64,000 bases of DNA from Pseudomonas sp. GD03919 (GCF_029814935.1 NZ_CP104582.1:3782001-3846000); one strand, 5' to 3'; counted from the first letter of the stretch, positions 35,780 through 48,466 are shown. Numbers and translations: made by a program. Notes: generated from the letters alone by a model not told the origin.

Positions 35780-37081
35780 ATGTCCCATCGCATCGTGATT
35801 GTCGGCGGCGGCGCCGGCGGTTTGGAGCTGGCCACCCGTCTGGGTAGAAAACTGGGCAAGAGTGGCGCGGCCCGAATCATTCTGGTCGACGCCAACCTCA
35901 CCCACATCTGGAAGCCCCTGCTGCACGAAGTGGCCGCCGGCTCGCTGAACTCCTCGGAAGACGAACTGAACTACGTGGCCCAGGCCAAGTGGAACCATTT
36001 CGAGTTCCAGCTCGGGCGCATGTCCGGCCTCGACCGCGCCAGCAAGAGCATCACCCTGGCACCGACGCTGGATGAAGATGGCCAGGTACTGATGCCTGAA
36101 CGCCGCATCACCTACGACAGCCTGGTGATCGCTGTCGGCAGTACCACCAATGACTTCGGCACGCCTGGCGCTGCTGAGCACTGCATTTTCCTCGACACCC
36201 GCGCGCAGGCCGAGCGCTTCCACCGGCGCATGCTCAGCCACTACTTGCGGGCGCATGCCAATGAAGGCGCGGATGGCTCGCAGATCGATATCGCCATCGT
36301 CGGCGCGGGTGCTACGGGGGTCGAGCTGGCCGCCGAACTGCACCACGCTGCCAAGCAGCTGGCCGCCTATGGGCTCAATCGCATTCGCCCCGAGGACATG
36401 CGCATCACCCTCATCGAGGCCGGCCCGCGCGTGCTGCCGGCGCTACCCGAGCGCATCGCCCGCCCGGTTCATCAGACCCTGGAAAAACTCGGCGTCACCG
36501 TATTGACCGGCGCAGCCGTCAGCGAGGTGACGGCCGAAGGTTTGCATACCGCCGACGGCAATTTCATCCCGGCTAGTCTGAAAGTCTGGGCTGCCGGCAT
36601 TCGCGCCCCCGGTTTTCTCAAGGACCTCGATGGTCTGGAGAGCAACCGCATCAACCAGCTGCAAGTACGCCCAACCCTGCAAACCACGCTGGATGACGAT
36701 GTATTTGCCTTCGGTGACTGCGCAGCCTGCCCACAGCCAGGCCAGGAAGGCCGCAACGTGCCACCACGCGCCCAGGCCGCTCACCAGCAGGCATCGCTAC
36801 TGGCCAAATCGCTGCGCCTGAAGATCGCCGGCCAGGCATTGCCGGAATATCGCTATCGCGACTATGGCTCGCTGATCTCGCTGTCGAGCTTCTCGGCAGT
36901 CGGCAACCTGATGGGCAATCTGACCGGCAGCGTGATGCTCGAGGGCTGGCTGGCGCGGGTGTTCTACGTGTCGCTTTACCGCATGCACCAGATGGCCCTG
37001 TACGGCGTAGCACGTACCCTGCTGCTGATGCTCAGCGACCGCCTCGGGCGCAGCACCGAACCGCGCCTGAAGCTGCACTGA
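35780..37081 (+). CDS. ndh: Type II NADH dehydrogenase
   Basis: A 433-residue FAD enzyme that oxidises NADH and reduces quinone without pumping protons. The FAD motif VGGGAGGLEL is at 8-17. A second Rossmann motif, AIVGAGATGVELAAEL, is for NADH, and FAFGDCAACPQPG is the FAD-site motif. An amphipathic C-terminus attaches it to the inner membrane. It is 63 bases after the DUF3094 gene. Confidence 0.95.
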   Translation: MSHRIVIVGGGAGGLELATRLGRKLGKSGAARIILVDANLTHIWKPLLHEVAAGSLNSSEDELNYVAQAKWNHFEFQLGRMSGLDRASKSITLAPTLDEDGQVLMPERRITYDSLVIAVGSTTNDFGTPGAAEHCIFLDTRAQAERFHRRMLSHYLRAHANEGADGSQIDIAIVGAGATGVELAAELHHAAKQLAAYGLNRIRPEDMRITLIEAGPRVLPALPERIARPVHQTLEKLGVTVLTGAAVSEVTAEGLHTADGNFIPASLKVWAAGIRAPGFLKDLDGLESNRINQLQVRPTLQTTLDDDVFAFGDCAACPQPGQEGRNVPPRAQAAHQQASLLAKSLRLKIAGQALPEYRYRDYGSLISLSSFSAVGNLMGNLTGSVMLEGWLARVFYVSLYRMHQMALYGVARTLLLMLSDRLGRSTEPRLKLH

Positions 37082-37085
37082 CAGT

Positions 37086-37162
37086 CTCGTAGGGTGGGCC
37101 GGGCGGCGATCCGCTTCAGCCCACGTCCACCACCGCTGGCGGGCTAAAGCCCGCCCTACGAG
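37086..37162. repeat. Intergenic palindrome (CTCGTAGGGTGGGC type)
   Basis: CTCGTAGGGTGGGC at the left and GCCCGCCCTACGAG at the right, just after ndh; the inner part also pairs (GGCGGGCT-AAA-GCCCGCC). It could act as the ndh terminator structure. Confidence 0.75.
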
Positions 37163-37213
37163 CTGAAGCGCCCGCACGGAGAATGTTGGAATTGCCGCTG
37201 CAGACAGCCGGTT

Positions 37214-37275
37214 GCCCGGATGCAATCCGGGGCAATCTTTCAGCGCGAGAAAGCCCCGGATTGCATCCGGGCTAC
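37214..37275. repeat. REP palindrome (GCCCGGATGCAATCCGG type)
   Basis: Arms of about 20 bp in inverted order around CAATCTTTCAGCGCGAGAAAG. Same class as 22755-22820 and 49773-49833. Confidence 0.85.
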
Positions 37276-37291
37276 GCAAAGCCGATACGCA

Positions 37292-37328
37292 AAAACGAAA
37301 AAGCCCGCACTAGGCGGGCTTGTTCGTT
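37292..37328 (-). terminator. Terminator of the tRNA operon
   Basis: The minus-strand stem AACAAGCCCGCC-TAGTG-CGGGCTTTTTC, downstream of tRNA-Lys. Confidence 0.88.
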
Positions 37329-37332
37329 GTAG

Positions 37333-37408
37333 TGGTGGGTCGTGTAGGATTCGAACCTACGACCAATTGGTTAAAAGCCAACTGCTCTACCAACTGAGCT
37401 AACGACCC
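37333..37408 (-). tRNA. tRNA-Lys (anticodon TTT)
   Basis: 76 nt, with CCA encoded. The acceptor pairs GGGTCGT with ACGACCC, the anticodon loop is CTTTTAA, and the T loop is GTTCGAATC. Last gene of a three-tRNA transcript. Confidence 0.97.
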
Positions 37409-37413
37409 AAATA

Positions 37414-37490
37414 TGGTCGGGGTAGGGGGATTCGAACTCCCGACATCTTGCTCCCAAAGCAAGCGCGCTACCGGACTGCGCTATACCCCG
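37414..37490 (-). tRNA. tRNA-Pro (anticodon TGG)
   Basis: 77 nt, CCA encoded. The acceptor pairs CGGGGTA with TACCCCG; the anticodon is TGG in TTTGGGA; the T loop is GTTCGAATC. It is five bases from tRNA-Lys. Confidence 0.97.
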
Positions 37491-37499
37491 TTAGGAAGT

Positions 37500-37575
37500 T
37501 GGCTCCGCGACCTGGACTCGAACCAGGGACCCAATGATTAACAGTCATTTGCTCTACCGACTGAGCTATCGCGGA
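37500..37575 (-). tRNA. tRNA-Asn (anticodon GTT)
   Basis: 76 nt, CCA encoded. The acceptor pairs TCCGCGA with TCGCGGA; the anticodon loop is CTGTTAA; the T loop is GTTCGAGTC. First gene of the operon. Confidence 0.97.
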
Positions 37576-37634
37576 ACTTCGGTCTTCCAGCTCTGCTGCG
37601 TTTGGCTTTCGCTTTACTGCTTCAGAGGCGCGCC

Positions 37635-37662
37635 ATTTTACGTAGCAAAATTTCCCTGTCAA
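37635..37662 (-). promoter_or_regulatory. Sigma-70 promoter of the tRNA operon
   Basis: On the minus strand TTGACA and TAAAAT are separated by 16 bases, about 60 bases before tRNA-Asn. This is a strong near-consensus promoter, as expected for stable RNA. Confidence 0.7.
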
Positions 37663-37779
37663 CCCCTGCAAACTGCTTTTATGACAATGCTTTGCAGCCA
37701 GACTATGAACTACTATAGATGGCATCGAACTGCGGCACGACGCAGGACGCGCCAGCCGACGACGTAGCCAGGACAGTCC

Positions 37780-40095
37780 ATGAGCACCCAGGGCAAGCCA
37801 CCCTCAGACCCCAAGGTAGTCAGCCTCGCCAGCCGTGGCATACAGCCACGCTTCAGCGATCTGGTGCAGGCGTGCCGCAAGCTGGTGATGAACCGCCTGG
37901 CGGAACACCTGAGCGGTGTGTTCGGCCAGGTCGACGACACCCTGTTCGAGTGCGCGGAAAAAGCCGAGAACAACAAGGTGCAGACCCTGTTCTTCGACAG
38001 CATGCGCGAAATCCGTCGGCAGCGACCGCAGATCGAGCGCAGTTACCACCAGACCATCGCCAACAACTTTTCCGACTTCCTCGACGGCAAGCTGCAGAAT
38101 CAGACGCAGGCGGAACTGGATCCCGAGCAGCTGGCACTGGTGCAGAACGAGGATTACGAGGAGACCCTGCAGGTCACCAACATGGTCAGCCGGGTCAAGG
38201 CGCGCTGCACCCAGCCCCTGTTCGCCCTCGATCAGCGCCTGGCGCTGCTCAACAACGGCCAGAAGCTCGGCGAGGACAGCAACCCCTTCGGCCCGCAAGC
38301 CATCGCCCAGGCGTTTCGCGAAGCGTTGGCGCCCTGCCCTTTCCCGCTGCAGATCAAGACCATCCTCTACATGCTCTTCGACAAGCATGTGATGCAGAGC
38401 CTCGATTCGCTCTATGGTGCGCTCAACCAGCGCCTGATCGATGCCGGCGTGTTGCCCAATCTCAAGTACAACGCGCAGATCAATCCGAGCGTGAGCCGCC
38501 CCGCAGCCGCCAAGCCAGAGCAACCGGCGAACAAGCCGCCAGCTACGGGCACGCCCACGACCAACGCAGGCCCTGCACTGCTCGACCTGGACCTCAGCGC
38601 ACCGCCCCCGAGCGATCCGGGCGCGCTCTTCAGCGGCCTGTCCAGCCTGCTCGACGAGCATCGCCACAGTCACCCGGATGCCCCGCTGCTCGGTGGCACA
38701 CGCAGCATCGTCAGTTTCTCGCCACGCCAGGCCAGCCGCACCTACAGCGCCAGCGAACTGCTCGCCGCGCTCAACCGCATGCAGCAGCAATCCGCCCACG
38801 AGCTGGCTCAGCGCCTGCACAAGCCACAGCCGGTCGAAGGCCTCAAGGCCGACCTGCAACAGCAGCTGGAGTCGCACAGCAGCCTGCCGGGCGACAGCAA
38901 GGTGGCCGATCAGGAAGCCGACGTGATCGACCTGGTCGGCATGCTGTTCGACTTCATTCTCGATGACGAGAACCTGCCGGACGCCTGCAAGACCGCGCTC
39001 TCGCATCTGCACACGCCCTATCTGAAGATCGCTCTGCTGGACAAGGCCCTGTTCACCCAGCACCACCACCCAGCCAGACGCCTGCTCAACGCAATGGCCC
39101 AGGCCGGCGTGCTATATGGCAACGAAGGGGACGAACGCGGCCTGCTGGCCAAGATGCATTGGGTGGTCGAGCGGGTGATCCACGGTTTCAATGGCGATCT
39201 GGGGCTGTTCGACAGCCTGATCGAAGAGTTCAACGAGTACGTCGTCACCCTGCGCCACAAGGTCGAGCTGCGCGAGCGCCGCGCGGTCGAAGCGGCCAAG
39301 GGTCGGGATCGCCTGCTCGGCGCGCGCGAGCAGGCACTGGAAGTGATTCAGGGTTGCGTGGGCCAGCGCGACCTGCCGGCGATCATCCGCAACTTCCTCG
39401 AGCTGACCTGGGCCGATGTGCTGGTTTTCATGCTGCTGCGCCATGGCGAGCAGAGCGCGGAATGGCAGCGGGCCTGCGAGGTGGCCGAGCAGCTGGCCTG
39501 GAGTGGCACCCCGCTTAGTGACGACGACAAGCAGCGCCTGCAGGAAATGCGCGTGCCCATGCTCAGCGACCTGCGCAAGGGCCTGGAACTGCTCGGCGGC
39601 TACCACGAAGACGGCATCCGCCGCCTGCTGCAGGACCTGGTGGCCTGCCAGCACGCGGTGCAGGCCAAACAGCCGCAACTGGCGGCACAACTCAAGCCCA
39701 ACCTGCCGGAAAGCCCGCTGGGCGCCATGCTCGGCGAGGATGCCGACCTGGCTCGCCAGGCGCCCTCACGCAGCAAGCTCTCGCCCCGAGCACAAGCACT
39801 GACCAAGGAGCTGGCCAACGTCGAGTTCGGCACCTGGTTCGAGTTCGTCGAAGGCAACAGGAGTCGCGTGCTCAAGCTTTCCTGGTTCAGCCCGACCACA
39901 CATAACTACATGTTCGTCGACAACAGTGGCCAGCGCGTGGCGATCAAGCCGCTGACCCTGCTGGCCAGCGAAATGGAACAGGGCCTGGCCCGCATCGTCA
40001 CCCCCGAACGCGCGCCCCCGCTGGTGGATCGCGCGCTGACTGCCATCTATCGCGTGCTGCAGCGTTTCACCGGACGCACAGCCGAACCCCGCTGA
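37780..40095 (+). CDS. DUF1631 family protein
   Basis: A 771-residue largely helical cytosolic protein. The N-terminus MSTQGKPPSDPKVVSLASRG and the LADLVQACRKLV-like segment followed by LFECAEKAENNKVQTLFFDS are typical of DUF1631. A low-complexity proline/alanine linker lies near residues 235-275. The C-terminal 130 residues include GTWFEFVEGNRSRVLKLSWF, resembling a PilZ-like or ribosome-hibernation-type beta domain found at the end of the family. Older databases call relatives thymidine phosphorylase without support. A PilZ gene follows ten bases later, so they form an operon. Confidence 0.82.
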   Translation: MSTQGKPPSDPKVVSLASRGIQPRFSDLVQACRKLVMNRLAEHLSGVFGQVDDTLFECAEKAENNKVQTLFFDSMREIRRQRPQIERSYHQTIANNFSDFLDGKLQNQTQAELDPEQLALVQNEDYEETLQVTNMVSRVKARCTQPLFALDQRLALLNNGQKLGEDSNPFGPQAIAQAFREALAPCPFPLQIKTILYMLFDKHVMQSLDSLYGALNQRLIDAGVLPNLKYNAQINPSVSRPAAAKPEQPANKPPATGTPTTNAGPALLDLDLSAPPPSDPGALFSGLSSLLDEHRHSHPDAPLLGGTRSIVSFSPRQASRTYSASELLAALNRMQQQSAHELAQRLHKPQPVEGLKADLQQQLESHSSLPGDSKVADQEADVIDLVGMLFDFILDDENLPDACKTALSHLHTPYLKIALLDKALFTQHHHPARRLLNAMAQAGVLYGNEGDERGLLAKMHWVVERVIHGFNGDLGLFDSLIEEFNEYVVTLRHKVELRERRAVEAAKGRDRLLGAREQALEVIQGCVGQRDLPAIIRNFLELTWADVLVFMLLRHGEQSAEWQRACEVAEQLAWSGTPLSDDDKQRLQEMRVPMLSDLRKGLELLGGYHEDGIRRLLQDLVACQHAVQAKQPQLAAQLKPNLPESPLGAMLGEDADLARQAPSRSKLSPRAQALTKELANVEFGTWFEFVEGNRSRVLKLSWFSPTTHNYMFVDNSGQRVAIKPLTLLASEMEQGLARIVTPERAPPLVDRALTAIYRVLQRFTGRTAEPR

Positions 40096-40104
40096 GGAAT
40101 ATCC

Positions 40105-40437
40105 ATGGAAGAGCGTCGCCAACACAGCCGCCATGGCACCGAAATGCAGCTGGAGGTCTTCGACCTGAACAGCGGCCAGCGCCTGGGCCGCATCGTCGAC
40201 CTGTCCGCCGATGGTTTCATGCTGTTCAGCGATACGCCGCATACCGCCGACGCCGTGCTGGAATGCCGCCTGGTCTGCACCTCGAGCGCCACCGAGGTAC
40301 AGGAAGTACGCCTGGGTGCCGATTGCCTGTGGAGTCGCCCCGGGGCTGATGGCCAGCATTGCTGGGCAGGTTTCCATATCATCGATCTGGCCGAGGACCA
40401 GGCCAAGGCACTGGAAAGCCTGCTGGCCAGGCTTTAA
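40105..40437 (+). CDS. PilZ domain protein
   Basis: A 110-residue single PilZ domain. The c-di-GMP-binding motif RRxxxR is present (RRQHSR, 4-9), as is D/NxSxxG (DLSADG, 32-37), so it should bind c-di-GMP. It lies ten bases after the DUF1631 gene. Its partner or target is unknown. Its terminator region is interrupted by REP and by element copy 3. Confidence 0.88.
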   Translation: MEERRQHSRHGTEMQLEVFDLNSGQRLGRIVDLSADGFMLFSDTPHTADAVLECRLVCTSSATEVQEVRLGADCLWSRPGADGQHCWAGFHIIDLAEDQAKALESLLARL

Positions 40438-40465
40438 TGCGGCAGAATGCAATAAACAGCCTAGC

Positions 40466-40538
40466 GTAGGAGCCCCGCCCTGGGGCAAAGCACTTTGGGT
40501 CCGAGTCGCACCCATTCGCGGCGAGGCGCCGCTCTTAC
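40466..40538. repeat. REP palindrome (GTAGGAGCCCCGCC type)
   Basis: GTAGGAGCCCCGCCCTGGGGC at the left, and GCGGCGAGGCGCCGCTCTTAC at the right (three mismatches to a perfect arm). Follows the PilZ gene. Confidence 0.8.
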
Positions 40539-40556
40539 AGATATCCCGCGATCCTA

Positions 40557-40746
40557 ATGAAAAACGGAGCCCTGAGGCCAATGCCGATCAGATAAGCTTG
40601 CCAAAGTGGTCTTTCGTAGGAGCCCCGCCCCGGGGCGAAGCTTTTCAATCGCGTATCGCCCTGGTTCGCGGCGGGGCGCCGCTCCTAACCATTGGCAGCG
40701 GCGACGCTTAACTGACTGGCATTAGCCCGCAGGCTCCGTTTTTCAT
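40557..40746. terminator. Bidirectional terminator split by an inserted element (copy 3)
   Basis: The arms ATGAAAAACGGAGCC and GGCTCCGTTTTTCAT are perfect inverses 160 bases apart. Without the element they form a terminator shared by the PilZ gene and ettA. The loop region is duplicated as GCCCTGAGGC (40569-40578) and GCCCGCAGGC (40725-40734). Confidence 0.85.
40579..40724. mobile_element. Terminator-targeting element, copy 3 (146 bp)
   Basis: Ends CAATGCCGATCAGATAAG and, read inward from the right, TAATGCCAGTCAGTTAAG, in the same orientation as copy 1. The interior is a GTAGGAGCCCCGCCCCGG...GGCGCCGCTCCTA REP palindrome. The flanking duplication has two mismatches in ten, so this copy looks older. 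Confidence 0.8.
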
Positions 40747-40757
40747 CTAGCACGTAC

Positions 40758-42425
<1,668 letters not shown>

Positions 42426-42809
42426 GGAAAACCTGACTGGTTAGAATAAAGGCTGAAATAGAGTGGGCCCGGCGTTACGGCGCAACGCTGCAGTAATGCA
42501 GACGGCAAACCGCTGGCGTCTGCTGACCTGCCCGCCGTGACCGGCTGCGGGTAATTTTCATTGCCCTGGCAACGACACGCTGACGAAGACGGTAGCCCCT
42601 GACAGGACGAACGCCAAGTGTCGCGCGGAGCGTTCACGCGCGCGGCACCAAAGCTACCGGAATGCGCGAGGCAGGGCAAACCCACGCTCGTCGGCGCAAC
42701 TGGCACTTCACCATATTTACAGGCATTCTACGCGGCTGGCGCGCATTCATGCAGACTCGCACGCCCAACTGCTCAAGACAGCCCCGCACCGTCAGCAGGT
42801 TCACCAGAC
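42426..42809. other. Divergent intergenic region, ettA / morA
   Basis: No gene or repeat is recognised. The morA frame stays open back to 42618, so part of this stretch may be coding if an upstream GTG is used, but that extension has no domain character. Confidence 0.5.
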
Positions 42810-45800
42810 GTGTCAACTCCCTCCTCCCTGCCTTCCTCCTCCACGGGCGAATCGCGCGTGGCGTTGCGGCGCGCGCTGGTCACACTGATAATGACGATCC
42901 TGGGATTGCTGGTCTGGCAGTTGGCTCAGGAATATCGCCAGTTGCTCGACAGCCAAAGGCAATTGCATCAGGCCTATGCCACGCAACTGGCCAGACACCT
43001 GAGCCAGAGCATGTCACTCAAGGCGCAGACGGTGCAGGTCATACTCCAGAGCCGTGAGGTTGCAAGTGAGGGGTTCGATCAGCGCATCGGCAACCTGCGC
43101 GAGGTTTTTCCGACACTGAGCAGCGTGGCCTGGTTCGACAGCAACGGGCAGTTGCGGGCGGACAGCGCAGGCCCATCACGCGACCAGGCCTTTATCCGCC
43201 AACTGCTGCGGCATAACGCTTCGCACGACTATCACTACGCCTTCAGCCCCCGTGAAGGCGGCACGCTGTACCTGTTGCTGCGCCAGCCCGACGACAGTCA
43301 TCACGTGCTGCGCCTGCAGCCCCAGGTATTGGACGACTGGCTGCGTGATCAGGAGCGTGGCGAACATCAGTGGCTGCTCGAGGACAGACTGAGTCAGCGG
43401 GTCATTGCACGCGCTGACGACGCGCCACGAACAGGCTTCAGCGCCACCCCGGTTACCGCCGCAGAACAGGCGCACAGTCTGGAGGCATTCGCCCTGTCCG
43501 GTAGCGACTGGCAACTGCGCGCCCTGTTCGACGCTGAACGCGCCGGCAACCAGCTGATGCCAGCGCTGGCCGGTAAATTTCTGCTGTTCATTCTCTGCAG
43601 CCTGCTCACACTGCTGGCGCTCTATGGCCTGCAGCGCGAACAACGCCGCCTGCAACGTCTGAACACCGAATCACGCCGCTCGCTGCGCCAGGCTGCCAGC
43701 GCGCTTAGCGCCGTCGAGGAACGGATTCTGGTTACCCAAGCCGATGGCAAGGTGCGCTACCTGAATCCGCAGGCCGAGGCCCTGTTCGGTTTCAGCAGCG
43801 AAGGCGCTCGCAACCTGCATCTGCTGGAATTGCTGCCGGATCTGGATCCCCTGCTGCTCAACAGCCCGCAGCAGAGCAGCGACCTCGGCGCAGAGCTGGT
43901 CAGGGTAACCCGTGAAGGTCGCGAACGGCTGTTTGCCGTGACGCGCAGCGATATCAGCGATAACGGATACCAGGCCGGCTACGTCTGGGTGCTGCGCGAT
44001 GTGACCGATGAGCAGCAGGCCATGCGCGTACTGCAGGAAACCCGCAGGCGCTATCAGGACATCTTCGACGGCACCGGCGTAGCCCTGTGCGTCCTCGATC
44101 TCTCCGGCATGCGCAGCCTGCTGTTGCAACACAAGCTGCGCGACGAAGCCGGCCTGCAGCGCTGGCTGCGTGCCGATAGCGCACACCAGGAGCAGCTGAT
44201 CGAGCACCTGCACCTCACCGAAGCCAACCAGGTGGCGCTCAACCTGCTCGGGGTCAAGTCCACCGAACAGGCCTGGCAGCAACTGATCGACAACGGTCCG
44301 GTACAGCCCGACGATCTGTGTTACCGCCTGGCTGTGGCCGTGCTCGAAGGCCCCAATCTGGTGGAGTTGGAAACCCAGCTGGTCACCGCACAGGGCCTGC
44401 AGCGTCATGTATGGCTGGTACTGCGTCTGCCGGAAATGATTGAGGATTATCAGGCCGTCACCCTGAGCATCAGCGATATCACCAGCCGCAAGCGTATCGA
44501 GCTGTCGCTGATCGAGCGTGAGCGTTTCTGGTCCGAGGTGGTGCGCTCGGTTCCTGATCTGCTCTACGTACATGACATGCAGAACCGGCAAGTGCTGTTC
44601 AGCAACCACAGCCTGGGCCTGCAGCTGGGTTACAGCAAGGCCGAGCTGCGTGCGATGCGCGAAGACTTCTGGGTACAGGTGCTGCACCCGGACGATGCCG
44701 AATACTACTGGCGCATCCGCAATCTGCAGCAGGTGGTGGGCGACGGCGTCCTGCTCGAATCCGTGCTGCGCTGGCGTCACCGCAATGGCCAATGGCACTG
44801 GTTCAGCATCCGTGAGCAGGCTCTGGCGCGTGATGAGCGCGGTCGCGTCAGCCGGCTGATCGGCGTGGCCAAGGACATCACCGAGCAGATCGAGCGCAAC
44901 CAGTCATTGCGTGACAGTGAGCAGCGCTATCGCCTGCTGGCCGAAAGCATCAGCGATGTGATCCTCTCCACCGACAGCCTGCTCAATCTCAACCACGTCA
45001 GCCCTTCGGTCGAACCCCTGCTGGGCTATTCGGTCGACTGGGTGATGAGCAACAACATCTTCAGCCTGGCAGCCAACCCGCAACAGCTCAGCGGGCTGAA
45101 CCTGCTGCTCGAACGCATCCGCGATTCCCTGGGTGAGAGCGACCGGCTCGATCGCTTGCGCGAAGAGCTGCCGGATCAGCTCTTCGTCTTCGACTGCCTG
45201 CGCGCCGACGGCCACAAGATTCCGGTGGAGCTGCGCCTGGTGCTGATGTGGGACGAGTACGGACGCTTCGAAGGCATTCTCGCCGTGGGCCGCGATATCA
45301 GCCAGCAACGCCGCGCGGAAAAGGACCTGCGCATGGCCGCCACGGTATTCGAGCATTCCACGGCGGCGATCCTGGTAACCGACCCGGCCGGCTACATCGT
45401 GCAGGTCAACAAGGCCTTCAGCCGTGTCAGCGGTTACTCGCCGGCTCAGGTGCTCGACCAGTTGCCAGGCATGCTCACCGCCGACCGCCAGCAGGCGACC
45501 CATGTGCAGTACATCCTTGGCCAACTCAACCAGCGTGGCAGCTGGGAGGGCGAGGTATGGCTCAAGCGCAGGGGTGGCGAGAACTTCCCGGCCTGGGTCG
45601 GCATCACCGCCGTGCATGACGAGGAAGGTGATCTGGTCAGCTACGTGTGCTTCTTCAGCGACATCAGCGAGCGCAAGGCCAGCGAGCAGCGCATCCATCG
45701 CCTGGCCTACTACGATGCCCTGACCCACCTGCCCAACCGCACCCTGTTCCAGGATCGTCTGCACAGCGCCCTGCAGCATGGCGAACGGCATGACGAATGG

Positions 45801-47015
45801 GTGGTGCTGATGTTCCTCGACCTCGACCGCTTCAAGCCGATCAACGACTCACTCGGCCATGCTGCCGGCGACCGCATGCTCAAGGACGTGGCCGTGCGCC
45901 TGTCGGCCTGCGTCGATGGCGACGACACCGTGGCACGCATGGGCGGCGACGAGTTCACCCTGCTGCTGCAGCCACGTGCCAACCGCGACAGCGCACTGAA
46001 CCGCGCCATTCATGTCGCCGAGCAGATTCTTTCCAGCCTGGCTCGCCCCTTCATCCTTGAAGGTCGCGAGTTCTTCGTCACCGCCAGTATCGGCATTGCC
46101 CTCGCCCCGCAAGACGGCAACGAACTGAGCCAATTGATGAAGAACGCCGACACGGCGATGTACCACGCCAAGGAACGCGGCAAAAACAACTTCCAGTTCT
46201 ACCAGGCCGACATGAACGCCAGTGCCCTGAAGCGCCTGGAACTGGAAAGCGATCTGCGCCACGCTCAGGAGCAGGGCCAGTTCATCCTGCATTATCAGCC
46301 GCAGTTTGCCGGCGACGGCAATCGCCTCACCGGGGTCGAGGCGCTGTTGCGCTGGAGTCACCCGACACGCGGCCTGGTGCCGCCGGATGAGTTCATCCCG
46401 GTGCTGGAGGAGCTCGGTCTGGTGGTGCAGGTCGGTGAATGGGTGCTGGAGGAGGCCTGCCGGCAGCTCAAGGCCTGGCACGAGGAAAAGATCCGCATCC
46501 CCAAGATTTCGGTCAATCTGTCGGCCCGGCAGTTTGCCGAAGGCGATCTGAGCGCACGCATCGCCGCCATTCTGGACAGAACCGGAGTAGCCCCGGCCTG
46601 CCTGGAGCTGGAGCTGACCGAAAGCATACTGATGCGTGACGTCGCCAGCGCGATGCAGACTCTCGGCAACCTCAAGCGTTTGGGCCTGTGCATTGCCGTG
46701 GATGATTTCGGCACCGGCTACTCATCGCTGAACTACCTCAAGCAGTTCCCTATCGACGTCTTGAAGATCGACCGTAGCTTCGTCGACGGCCTGCCCGATG
46801 GTGAGCAGGATGCGCAGATCGCCCGCGCGATCATCGCCATGGCGCACAGCCTGAACATGATGGTGATCGCCGAGGGCGTGGAGAGCCAGGCACAACTGGA
46901 CTTCCTGCGTGAACACGACTGCGACGAAGTACAGGGCTTCCTGCTGGGCAGGCCCATGGCTGCACGTCAGCTCACCGCCCAGTTCAGCGGCGCAGCGCTG
47001 TTCATCCTCAGTTGA
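42810..47015 (+). CDS. morA: MorA-type multi-PAS GGDEF/EAL membrane protein
   Basis: About 1401 residues from the GTG at 42810. TM1 is about 21-38, a periplasmic sensor region about 40-250, and TM2 about 254-276. Several PAS/PAC units follow (about 290-960). The GGDEF domain has an intact RMGGDEFT near 1041, and the EAL domain has GVEALLRW near 1175. Both catalytic motifs look intact, so it may make and break c-di-GMP. MorA in P. aeruginosa controls flagellar timing and biofilm and lies beside glyA, as here. The start is uncertain; 42618 is also open. Confidence 0.9.
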   Translation: MSTPSSLPSSSTGESRVALRRALVTLIMTILGLLVWQLAQEYRQLLDSQRQLHQAYATQLARHLSQSMSLKAQTVQVILQSREVASEGFDQRIGNLREVFPTLSSVAWFDSNGQLRADSAGPSRDQAFIRQLLRHNASHDYHYAFSPREGGTLYLLLRQPDDSHHVLRLQPQVLDDWLRDQERGEHQWLLEDRLSQRVIARADDAPRTGFSATPVTAAEQAHSLEAFALSGSDWQLRALFDAERAGNQLMPALAGKFLLFILCSLLTLLALYGLQREQRRLQRLNTESRRSLRQAASALSAVEERILVTQADGKVRYLNPQAEALFGFSSEGARNLHLLELLPDLDPLLLNSPQQSSDLGAELVRVTREGRERLFAVTRSDISDNGYQAGYVWVLRDVTDEQQAMRVLQETRRRYQDIFDGTGVALCVLDLSGMRSLLLQHKLRDEAGLQRWLRADSAHQEQLIEHLHLTEANQVALNLLGVKSTEQAWQQLIDNGPVQPDDLCYRLAVAVLEGPNLVELETQLVTAQGLQRHVWLVLRLPEMIEDYQAVTLSISDITSRKRIELSLIERERFWSEVVRSVPDLLYVHDMQNRQVLFSNHSLGLQLGYSKAELRAMREDFWVQVLHPDDAEYYWRIRNLQQVVGDGVLLESVLRWRHRNGQWHWFSIREQALARDERGRVSRLIGVAKDITEQIERNQSLRDSEQRYRLLAESISDVILSTDSLLNLNHVSPSVEPLLGYSVDWVMSNNIFSLAANPQQLSGLNLLLERIRDSLGESDRLDRLREELPDQLFVFDCLRADGHKIPVELRLVLMWDEYGRFEGILAVGRDISQQRRAEKDLRMAATVFEHSTAAILVTDPAGYIVQVNKAFSRVSGYSPAQVLDQLPGMLTADRQQATHVQYILGQLNQRGSWEGEVWLKRRGGENFPAWVGITAVHDEEGDLVSYVCFFSDISERKASEQRIHRLAYYDALTHLPNRTLFQDRLHSALQHGERHDEWVVLMFLDLDRFKPINDSLGHAAGDRMLKDVAVRLSACVDGDDTVARMGGDEFTLLLQPRANRDSALNRAIHVAEQILSSLARPFILEGREFFVTASIGIALAPQDGNELSQLMKNADTAMYHAKERGKNNFQFYQADMNASALKRLELESDLRHAQEQGQFILHYQPQFAGDGNRLTGVEALLRWSHPTRGLVPPDEFIPVLEELGLVVQVGEWVLEEACRQLKAWHEEKIRIPKISVNLSARQFAEGDLSARIAAILDRTGVAPACLELELTESILMRDVASAMQTLGNLKRLGLCIAVDDFGTGYSSLNYLKQFPIDVLKIDRSFVDGLPDGEQDAQIARAIIAMAHSLNMMVIAEGVESQAQLDFLREHDCDEVQGFLLGRPMAARQLTAQFSGAALFILS

Positions 47016-47150
47016 CGGGCGAGCCCTGGGCCCAACTCAGCATGTAGGCCATTTGTCAGGCTCATGACCGACCTTCATATGCCTGAATGCGACCTTTGCG
47101 GTAGAATCCGCCCCCTCTTTCTACCGCCCAGCTGATTTCAGGGGACCGCC

Positions 47151-48404
<1,254 letters not shown>

Positions 48405-48419
48405 TACGCTGCCTGAAAT

Positions 48420-48453
48420 GAACAAGCCCGCCAAATTGGCGGGCTTGTTTTTG
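48420..48453. terminator. glyA terminator
   Basis: AACAAGCCCGCC-AAATT-GGCGGGCTTGTTTTT, perfect 12-bp stem. Convergent with the DUF3015 gene and intact. Confidence 0.92.
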
Positions 48454-48466
48454 CCGGGGATTAATC

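Noticed and set aside
37086..37275. CRISPR-like repeats near the tRNA genes
   Set aside because: The repeated units are inverted REP arms, not direct repeats with unique spacers, and no cas gene is present.
37333..37575. Integration (att) site at the tRNA genes
   Set aside because: No integrase gene and no duplicated tRNA 3' end is visible on either side.
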